Below are positions 58,314 through 64,000 of a stretch of 64,000 bases of DNA, piece after piece (the stretch's first letter is position 1; each line of letters opens with the position of its first letter). The notes beneath the pieces were generated by a model. The model did not search any database, had not been told where the DNA came from, and saw only the letters and a program-made list of their open reading frames with translations. Location of the stretch: positions 1-64,000 of the forward strand of contig JAJJOY010000008.1 in assembly GCA_021029595.1 (NCBI GenBank). Reading direction: 5' to 3'. The translations under genes and the position numbers were made by a program. The DNA is from Hominenteromicrobium mulieris (lineage in GTDB: Bacteria > Bacillota > Clostridia > Oscillospirales > Acutalibacteraceae).

Positions 58314-58978
58314 GTATTTGGGTTTTGTTTGATTTAGACGGCACCCTTGTCGATAACAGCGAGGGCATCACGAAAAGCACGCAGTTTGCGCTCGACAGCT
58401 ACGGCTATCCGAACCAGCCGATGGAGACACTGAAAAAGTTCATCGGCCCGCCGCTGCATGAATCCTTTATGGAATTTTACGGCTTTTCCAAAGAGCAGGC
58501 GTTTGAGGCGGTAGACCGCTACCGCGTGCGCTACAAAGAAAAAGGCGTGTACGAAAACCGCTTGTACCCCGGCATGAAAGAACTGTTGGAGGCGCTGAAA
58601 AGCGCAGGTGTGAAATTGAGTGTTTCCACCTCAAAGCCGACAGTGTTCACGGAGAAGATCTTGAAGCAAAACGGGATCTTTGAGCTGTTCGACCAGATTG
58701 TCGGCGCGAATCTCGATGGCTCCATGACGGATAAGACCGAAGTGATGCAGGAGGCCATGCGCCGCGCGGGCGGAAAAGAAAACAATACGTTTTTCATGGT
58801 CGGCGACCGAAGCTTTGATATGATCGGCGCGAAAAATTGCGGCGTGCCGGGCATTGGCGTGTACTTCGGCTTTGCGGAACCCGGCGAGCTGGAAAAAGCG
58901 GGCGCGGATTACACCGTGGAGACCACGGAAGAACTGAAAACATTGCTGATGAAGCTTGTGACGGAAGCCGAGAATTGA
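58310..58978 (+). CDS. HAD phosphatase (phosphoglycolate phosphatase-like)
   Basis: This 222-aa protein has motif I FDLDGTLVDN (8-17), motif II VSTSKP (about 104), motif III K144 region and motif IV MVGDRSFDMIGA (163-174). The cap is the Gph type. It overlaps the TPM gene (ATGA), so it is translated with the envelope cluster, an uncommon partner. Substrate unknown. Confidence 0.92.
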   Translation: MSIWVLFDLDGTLVDNSEGITKSTQFALDSYGYPNQPMETLKKFIGPPLHESFMEFYGFSKEQAFEAVDRYRVRYKEKGVYENRLYPGMKELLEALKSAGVKLSVSTSKPTVFTEKILKQNGIFELFDQIVGANLDGSMTDKTEVMQEAMRRAGGKENNTFFMVGDRSFDMIGAKNCGVPGIGVYFGFAEPGELEKAGADYTVETTEELKTLLMKLVTEAEN

Positions 58979-58984
58979 AATCTG

Positions 58985-59013
58985 TTGACACTCCGTTCGC
59001 TTTTTGATAGAGT
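58985..59013 (+). promoter_or_regulatory. Promoter of the 59-aa membrane protein
   Basis: TTGACA (58985-58990), 17 bp, TAGAGT (59008-59013). Confidence 0.7.
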
Positions 59014-59057
59014 GTAGTTAAGAAGAATAAAATGACTTTGCGGGGAGGGAAAGCCGC

Positions 59058-59237
59058 TTGATCTGCATGAGCTTTCCGTCCTCCGGCAACGCGGAAAGAG
59101 AAAGTGAGATGCCGGAATATGTCGTCACGGTGATGAGCTCGCCGCGGACGGTGACGGTTCCCGTTTGGGTGGTTATACCGGCGGGTCTGGTGATTGCTTT
59201 AATCGTAGTTTTTGTAAGAAAAAAGCGCGCAGCTTGA
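59058..59237 (+). CDS. 59-aa single-pass membrane protein
   Basis: A TTG start behind GGGGAGGG (59041-59048) gives 59 residues. The N-terminal 38 residues are soluble and Ser/Glu/Thr-rich; VWVVIPAGLVIALIVVFV is the membrane segment, followed by RKKRAA. It has its own promoter and a terminator overlapping the stop, so it is a complete small gene. Topology would place the N-terminus outside. Function unknown. Confidence 0.65.
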   Translation: MICMSFPSSGNAERESEMPEYVVTVMSSPRTVTVPVWVVIPAGLVIALIVVFVRKKRAA

Positions 59238-59251
59238 GGGCTGTGCGCTTT
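59222..59251 (+). terminator. Intrinsic terminator of the small membrane protein gene
   Basis: AAAGCGCGCAGC pairs with GCTGTGCGCTTT (one G-T pair) around TTGAGG; the stop codon lies in the loop region. Confidence 0.75.
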
Positions 59252-59269
59252 AATACTATGTTCCATTTT

Positions 59270-59461
59270 GAAGAACTCGCGTGGCGAGTTCTTCAAGAAA
59301 CCCCTTGATAGGGTTTCTTGCGGCGGAAACGTCCACTGGAAGTTTCCGCCTATCTTCCTGATCTATGGTAGGCAAAAGGGTTTCGTTTTCTGCGGAAAGC
59401 GACTTGGGGCGTTGCCCCAAGACCCCACGACCTTTTTGGAAAAAGGTCGATCAAAAACCTT
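59270..59461 (+). repeat. Multi-hairpin intergenic repeat, copy C
   Basis: Hairpins in order: GAAGAACTCGC/GCGAGTTCTTC; AAGAAACCC/GGGTTTCTT (loop CTTGATA); GGCGGAAAC.TCC/GGA.GTTTCCGCC (loop ACT); linker CTGATCTATGGTAGGCAAAA; CGTTTTC/GAAAGCG (loop TGCG); CTTGGGGC/GCCCCAAG; and CGACCTTTTT/AAAAAGGTCG, then ATCAAAAACC. It fills the gap between the small membrane gene and citrate synthase. Confidence 0.85.
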
Positions 59462-59482
59462 TAACCACGGTTGCCGGAAGCT

Positions 59483-60850
59483 TTAGGTTTCGCTTTCCAT
59501 ACCCGGAAACGCGCGCTCGGGGTGGATGGCTTTATACGCCGGGCGGATGATTTTACCGGCATTGATGAGCTCTTCGATGCGGTGGGCGCTCCAGCCGGCA
59601 ATTCTGGCGCAGGCGAAGATGGGCGTATAGAGCTCCATCGGCAAATCGAGCATGCTGTAAATGAATCCGCTGTAAAAGTCTACGTTTGCGGAGACACCTT
59701 TATAGATGCGGCGCTTTTCGGCGATGACCTGCGGCGCGAGCCGTGCGACGCGCATGTATAGTCCGTACTCGTCCTCACGGCCTTTTTCTTTGGAAAGGCC
59801 CTCTGCAAAGCGCTCCATGATGCGTGCTCTGGGGTCGGAGACGGAATACACGGCGTGGCCCATGCCGTAGATGAGCCCGGCGTTATCGAACGCTTTTTTA
59901 TCAAGCAGGCGGGTGAGGTAATCGCAGATTTCATTCTCGTTCGTCCAGTCTTTGACCTGCTCCTTCATGTCACGAAACATGCGTACGACCTTGATGTTCG
60001 CGCCGCCGTGCTTTGGGCCTTTTAAAGAGCCGAGTGCCGCGGCAATGGCGGAATACGTATCCGTGCCGGAGGACGACACGACATGTGTTGTGAACGTGGA
60101 GTTGTTGCCGCCGCCGTGCTCTGCGTGCAGCATAAGCGCGATGTCGAGCACCTTGGCTTCCAGCGGGGTGAACTGTTTATCGGAACGCAGAATACGCAGA
60201 ATATTTTCGGCGGTGGTAAGCTCCGGCTTCGGCTGGTGAATGTAAAGACTTTTGCCGTCGTGATAGTGGCGGTACGCCTGATAGCCGTAGACGGAAAGAA
60301 GCGGAAAAATGGCGATGAGCTGAATGCACTGACGCAGCACGTTCGGGATGGAGATGTCATCTGGGGCGTCGTCATAGGAATACATCGTCAGCACGCTGCG
60401 GGCGAGGGTGTTCATCATGTCGCCGCTCGGCGCTTTCATGATGATGTCGCGCACGAAATTTGTGGGTAATGTGCGGTAGAACGAAAGCTGTTTGATGAAC
60501 CCGTCAAGCTGTTCTTTATTCGGCAGTTCGCCGAAAAGGAGCAGGTAGGCGGTCACTTCAAAGCCGAAGCTGTGGTCGCTCGGCATGCTGCGGACAAGAT
60601 CTTCAATGCTGTAACCGCGGTAGAAAAGCTGCCCTTCGCAGGGAATTTTCACGCCGTTTTCCATGCGGCTGGAGCGGATCTCCGAAATATCGGTAAGGCC
60701 GGTCAGAACGCCGTTGCCGTTAATGTCGCGCAGGCCGCGCTTTACGTCATATTTTGCATAGAGCTCCGGGTCAATCTTACCGTTTTTCACGCAAAGATTG
60801 GCGAGGGCTTCCATTTCGGGGGTGATTTCTGAGTATACGGATCTTGCCAT
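59483..60850 (-). CDS. gltA: Citrate synthase
   Basis: This 455-aa protein starts at MARSVYSEITPEM, with AAAGGA eight bases upstream. Catalytic residues are in HAEHGGGNNSTF (first His), GLIYGMGHAVYSVSDPRARI (second His) and ANVDFYSGFIYSML (Asp). It is longer than the E. coli enzyme at the N-terminus, as usual for clostridial citrate synthases. It makes citrate from oxaloacetate and acetyl-CoA, for glutamate synthesis. Single gene; it diverges from spoIIP. Confidence 0.96.
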   Translation of the reverse strand: MARSVYSEITPEMEALANLCVKNGKIDPELYAKYDVKRGLRDINGNGVLTGLTDISEIRSSRMENGVKIPCEGQLFYRGYSIEDLVRSMPSDHSFGFEVTAYLLLFGELPNKEQLDGFIKQLSFYRTLPTNFVRDIIMKAPSGDMMNTLARSVLTMYSYDDAPDDISIPNVLRQCIQLIAIFPLLSVYGYQAYRHYHDGKSLYIHQPKPELTTAENILRILRSDKQFTPLEAKVLDIALMLHAEHGGGNNSTFTTHVVSSSGTDTYSAIAAALGSLKGPKHGGANIKVVRMFRDMKEQVKDWTNENEICDYLTRLLDKKAFDNAGLIYGMGHAVYSVSDPRARIMERFAEGLSKEKGREDEYGLYMRVARLAPQVIAEKRRIYKGVSANVDFYSGFIYSMLDLPMELYTPIFACARIAGWSAHRIEELINAGKIIRPAYKAIHPERAFPGMESET

Positions 60851-61068
60851 GCAGTCCATCCTTTCTTCGTTTCCCGTTTGGGGTTCTGCGAGTTTTTTTA
60901 AAATCGTTCAAAACTAGGAATGATATATTTTATTATAGCATATTGGTGCTGTGTGAAAATGTCGAATTTGTGAATTTTCCGCGTCAGAACCGTGTACATG
61001 TGCATAATTTTGTATGCCGTATCATAAGCATGATAAGACGGATATGCCACACAAATGGAGGCAGTGCG

Positions 61069-62181
61069 ATGCGAAAGGAACGGATCGGAAAAATCGGATA
61101 CAGAATTTGCGCGGTGCTGGCGGCGGCCGTGTCGCTTTGGTGCATGGGGGATAATTTATGGCCGGTTGTAAAGGAAAACGGCGCGGCGTGGGCGCTTAGG
61201 GCGGCGGGCTTACAGGCGGCAACAAGCCAAGAAGTGCCGCAAGCGGAAGCATCGCCTGCGCCCCAAAAAGAGACCGTAAAAGAAACGGAGCCGGAAGCAA
61301 CATCGCTCCCCACGGCGACACCTGTGCCCGTACAGGAGGAAACAGACACGGAGCTGCCCGTGCTGCCGGCGCCGACACCTGACCCGGAGCGTGAAACGGC
61401 AGCGGTCGCCGCGACCTTTATGGGCGGAGGAGAAGAGATAAACGGCTTTTTTGTGAAGGATACTTCGGACTCGGGGCTTGATTTATCGGAAGAAATTTTA
61501 ATTGACCCCGATGTGCACGTGAAGCGCGACGGTTCGCCGGTGGTGCTGTTTTACTCCACGCATACGTCAGAAGCGTACTTGCAGTATGAATCGGACTGGT
61601 ATTACCGCGATGAGAGTTTTCGCACGGAGGAAGAAGAAAAAAGCGTTGTGGCGGTGGCAAAAAGGGCGAAAGACGTGATAGAAGCGGGCGGGTTCGGCGT
61701 GATCCACGACACGACAAGGTTTGACGAGACGTATTCCGGCAGCTACCAGCGCTCAATGGATGCGATGCAGGAAAATTTGCTGAAATACCCCACGATACAG
61801 ATCACCGTGGATGTGCACAGAGACGCGTTCGGTGAGGAGGACGACGGCACACGGTATAAGCCCGTGGCGGAGGTAAACGGGGAGAATGCCGCGCAGATCA
61901 TGATTATGGCGGGGTGTGACCTTTCGGAAGACCCGCTGTTCCCGGATTGGCGGGAAAACTTGCATTTGGCCTTGCGCTTGCAGCAAAAAGGCGATTTATT
62001 ATATCCGGGGCTGTTTCGACCGCTGTTTTTCGCGCAGAGAAACTACAATATGCACGCCACGCACGGCTCGCTTTTGGTGGAGGTCGGCACAGAGGTGAAT
62101 ACGCAAAGGGAGGCGGACTACGCCGGGGAGCTGCTGGGCGAGACGATTCTGGCGGTTTTAAACGACATAGCGGAGGAATAG
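61069..62181 (+). CDS. spoIIP: Stage II sporulation protein P
   Basis: This 370-aa protein starts at MRKERIGKIGYRI, behind TGGAGG. It has a membrane anchor (8-28), a Pro/Glu/Thr-rich linker (50-110) and the SpoIIP amidase/endopeptidase domain (about 115-370). This shows LFYSTHTSEAYL, VIHDTTRFDETYSGSYQRS, IQITVDVHRDAF and LLVEVGTEVNT, holding the zinc ligands. SpoIIP cleaves septal peptidoglycan during engulfment, together with SpoIID and SpoIIM. It shows the organism sporulates, or its lineage did. Confidence 0.95.
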   Translation: MRKERIGKIGYRICAVLAAAVSLWCMGDNLWPVVKENGAAWALRAAGLQAATSQEVPQAEASPAPQKETVKETEPEATSLPTATPVPVQEETDTELPVLPAPTPDPERETAAVAATFMGGGEEINGFFVKDTSDSGLDLSEEILIDPDVHVKRDGSPVVLFYSTHTSEAYLQYESDWYYRDESFRTEEEEKSVVAVAKRAKDVIEAGGFGVIHDTTRFDETYSGSYQRSMDAMQENLLKYPTIQITVDVHRDAFGEEDDGTRYKPVAEVNGENAAQIMIMAGCDLSEDPLFPDWRENLHLALRLQQKGDLLYPGLFRPLFFAQRNYNMHATHGSLLVEVGTEVNTQREADYAGELLGETILAVLNDIAEE

Positions 62182-62222
62182 CGGAAAACGGACGGGGCAT
62201 ACTGCATGCGGAGGTGTTTTGC

Positions 62223-62513
62223 ATGCGCAAATGTGTGTGTTCCCGCGCGTTTTTGATGTCGTTTTTCTGCACCGTGCTGGTGCTGCTGTTTGTGTTTGGT
62301 ATGCTGATGGTGGACGCCGAAGGAAGACGGTTGAGCTTTAATGACAACGCCCCGCCGGCGGAAATGCTGTATCAGGCGGACGGTAAGGCATTTTTGAAAA
62401 TCAACGCGTTTGAGCTGGATGCGAAAATCCCCGTGACCGGGGCAGTGAAGGTGTGGCGGTTCTTTGAAAAGTTCTTTTGTTTGCCGCAGAGTTCTAACGG
62501 CGAGCATGGTTAA
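62223..62513 (+). CDS. Small membrane protein downstream of spoIIP
   Basis: This 96-aa protein starts at MRKCVCSRAFLMSFF, behind CGGAGG. One membrane segment (about 10-30) is followed by a short extracytoplasmic part (MLYQADGKAFLKINAFELDAKIPV). It lies 41 bp after spoIIP and is probably cotranscribed. Not recognised. Confidence 0.65.
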   Translation: MRKCVCSRAFLMSFFCTVLVLLFVFGMLMVDAEGRRLSFNDNAPPAEMLYQADGKAFLKINAFELDAKIPVTGAVKVWRFFEKFFCLPQSSNGEHG

Positions 62514-62517
62514 AAGT

Positions 62518-62724
62518 CTTTAGTCAAGTTTTCTTCGAGAAAACTTGAAAGCGAACATAAGCGTTCGCTTGGATTCATCAAGGCAGAGCCTTGAGTCGCC
62601 ATTCGCAAATGACGAAATCCTTTTGCCTACCCAAAGATCAGGAAAATAGAAAAATCGTCCGGTGGACGATTTTTCGTAAGAAACCCTATCAAGGGGTTTC
62701 TTAAAAGGCGGCGTTGCCGCCTTT
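62518..62724 (-). repeat. Multi-hairpin intergenic repeat, copy D (inverted)
   Basis: Read on the minus strand: AAAGGCGGC/GCCGCCTTT; AAGAAACCC/GGGTTTCTT (loop CTTGATA); GAAAAATCGTCC/GGACGATTTTTC (loop ACC); linker CTGATCTTTGGGTAGGCAAAA (split at 62625-62645); CGTCATT/AATGGCG (loop TGCG); TCAAGGC/GCCTTGA; an extra AGCGAACG/CGTTCGCT-type hairpin; and TCAAGTTTTCT/AGAAAACTTGA. The rest of the gap to htpG shows only AT-rich sequence. Confidence 0.85.
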
Positions 62725-62890
62725 AGAAAAAATAATCCATGCGAAATTTAAATTTAAACCGTTCTTTTTTTAACCAAATTAAAATTGTTCGTGATTTTTT
62801 AACAAATATATAGTATAGTTGTTAGAAAGAGAACGCGGGCGGATGAATGCGCGATTTTGATGCCCAAAATGAAAAAGAGGTAGAATTTGC

Positions 62891-64000
62891 ATGGCAAAAA
62901 AACAGTTTAAAGCGGAGTCTAAAAGACTTCTTGATCTCATGATCAACTCTATTTATACCCATAAGGAGATTTTTCTGCGCGAGCTGATCTCCAACGCGAG
63001 TGACGCGATCGATAAGCTTTACTATAAATCCCTGGCGGACGGCGCTACGGGACTCAATCGTGACGACTTCCAGATCTTCCTTGCGGCGGATAAGGACAGC
63101 CGCACGCTGCGTATCCGCGATAACGGCATCGGCATGACGCAGGAGGAGCTTGACCAGAACCTCGGCGTCATCGCAAAGAGCGGCTCGCTGAAATTCAAGT
63201 CTGAAAACGAAAAGAACGAGGATATCGACATCATCGGTCAGTTCGGCGTGGGTTTCTATTCCGCGTTTATGGTCAGCGACCACGTGCGCGTGGAATCCAA
63301 GGCGTACGGCGCAGAGCAGGCGTATTGCTGGGAGTCCGACGGCGCGGACGGCTATACCATCCGCGAGTGCGAAAAGGCCGATCACGGCACCGAGATTATT
63401 TTGCATATCAAAGAGGACACCGAGGAAGAAAAGTACAGCGAGTTCCTCGATACATACCGCATTCGTTCGCTCGTGAAGAAGTATTCCGATTATATCCGCT
63501 ACCCCATCCGCATGGAGGTCGAAAAGACCCGTGCGAAGGAGGGTACGGAGAACGAATATGAGCACTATTTTGAGGTGGAGACCCTCAACAGTATGGTGCC
63601 GCTGTGGAAGAAGAATAAAAACGAGATCACTGCAGAAGAATACAACAGCTTCTATAAGGAGAAGTTCTACGATTGGCAGGACCCGCTGAAGGTTATCCAT
63701 ACCTCCGCAGAGGGTACAGCGACGTATAACGCACTGCTGTTTATCCCTGTAAAAGCGCCGATGGATTATTATTCGAGAGACTACGAAAAGGGTTTGCAGC
63801 TGTATGCTTCCGGCGTGCTCATTATGGAAAAGTGCGCAGACCTGCTGCCGGATTACTTCGGCTTTGTGAAGGGCCTTGTCGATTCGCAGGATCTGTCGCT
63901 GAATATCTCCCGTGAAATGCTGCAGCACGACCGTCAGTTAAAACTTATCGCGACGCGCATTGAGAAGAAGATTGCGTCGGAGCTTAAATCCATGCTGGAG
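62891..64000 (+). CDS. htpG: Molecular chaperone HtpG (Hsp90), 3' end outside the window
   Basis: The ATG at 62891 follows AGAGG. The 370 visible codons start [20 protein letters not shown] and hold the GHKL ATPase motifs: [13 protein letters not shown] (N-box), [19 protein letters not shown] and [17 protein letters not shown], then the middle domain with [10 protein letters not shown]. The frame stays open to the window end; a full HtpG is about 620-640 aa. HtpG folds client proteins in the cytoplasm. A TATAGT -10-like element lies at 62814-62819. Confidence 0.95.
   Translation, partial: MAKKQFKAESKRLLDLMINSIYTHKEIFLRELISNASDAIDKLYYKSLADGATGLNRDDFQIFLAADKDSRTLRIRDNGIGMTQEELDQNLGVIAKSGSLKFKSENEKNEDIDIIGQFGVGFYSAFMVSDHVRVESKAYGAEQAYCWESDGADGYTIRECEKADHGTEIILHIKEDTEEEKYSEFLDTYRIRSLVKKYSDYIRYPIRMEVEKTRAKEGTENEYEHYFEVETLNSMVPLWKKNKNEITAEEYNSFYKEKFYDWQDPLKVIHTSAEGTATYNALLFIPVKAPMDYYSRDYEKGLQLYASGVLIMEKCADLLPDYFGFVKGLVDSQDLSLNISREMLQHDRQLKLIATRIEKKIASELKSMLE

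Overview
The window looks like chromosome of a spore-forming, Gram-positive Clostridia species, probably of the Oscillospiraceae/Ruminococcaceae type. The evidence is a moderately high GC content, strong AGGAGG-type ribosome binding sites, use of GTG and TTG starts, SpoIIP, a SpoIID-like protein, a DUF896 protein, single-chain serine dehydratase and Clostridia-type mobile-element genes. This is inference; there is no rRNA or species marker here.

1-12.6 kb is the right end of an integrated mobile element. It carries small element-type genes (DUF6809-like, DUF6550-like and two tiny acidic or polar proteins), an IS with a DDE transposase, an excisionase-like gene, a winged-helix gene, two overlapping tyrosine recombinases, an AT-rich trypsin-like protease and a tRNA-Pro. 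Just outside the tRNA-Pro lies the 5' half of a second tRNA-Pro, broken exactly at the anticodon loop, which is a plausible attachment site. The most striking cargo is a 1021-aa protein with the full motif set of the two-barrel RNA polymerase superfamily that includes eukaryotic RNA-dependent RNA polymerases and phage YonO. It overlaps an unrecognised 243-aa partner gene.

12.6-19.7 kb holds a nucleotidyltransferase-fold gene with a structured leader, then a tight minus-strand operon: an E2-like protein with N-terminal repeats, a JAB/JAMM peptidase, an E1/ThiF-like protein, two small helical proteins (one WXG100-like), a NucA/NucB nuclease toxin-like protein, a probable immunity protein and a transglutaminase-like protein. 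I read this as a ubiquitin-like conjugation module joined to a type VII-secretion-style toxin cassette. A second possible part of the system is at 36.8-44.9 kb: an FtsK/SpoIIIE-type ATPase, a membrane protein, a possibly duplicated YbjN-like protein, a TPR-like protein and a one-component winged-helix regulator with phased direct repeats in front of it.

19.7-32.5 kb is mostly ordinary chromosome: a DUF1643 protein, a MATE exporter behind a candidate guanidine-IV (mepA) riboswitch, a WYL regulator, DUF3795 and AlkZ-like proteins, TrkA-TrkH potassium uptake, acyltransferase, a catalytically degenerate M50-type membrane protein, GNAT enzymes, an ANT(6)-like nucleotidyltransferase and an XRE regulator.

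32.5-36.7 kb is a six- to seven-gene minus-strand operon with holin, amidase, a DUF1492-like regulator and a SpoIID/peptidoglycan-binding protein. It is driven by a perfect TTGACA-17-TATAAT promoter carrying two LexA/DinR-type boxes. No phage structural genes are present, so this looks like a DNA-damage-inducible lysis cassette.

44.9-64 kb is mainly housekeeping: FtsH, serine dehydratase, PHP phosphoesterase, DUF896, MATE, HAD phosphatases, a DUF4358 lipoprotein, an XpaC-TelA-LemA-TPM envelope-stress cluster, citrate synthase, SpoIIP and the start of HtpG. Four copies of a roughly 200-bp intergenic repeat (42.7, 47.7, 59.3 and 62.6 kb) share the same chain of six hairpins. Their stems differ in sequence but stay paired, while the loops and linkers are conserved.
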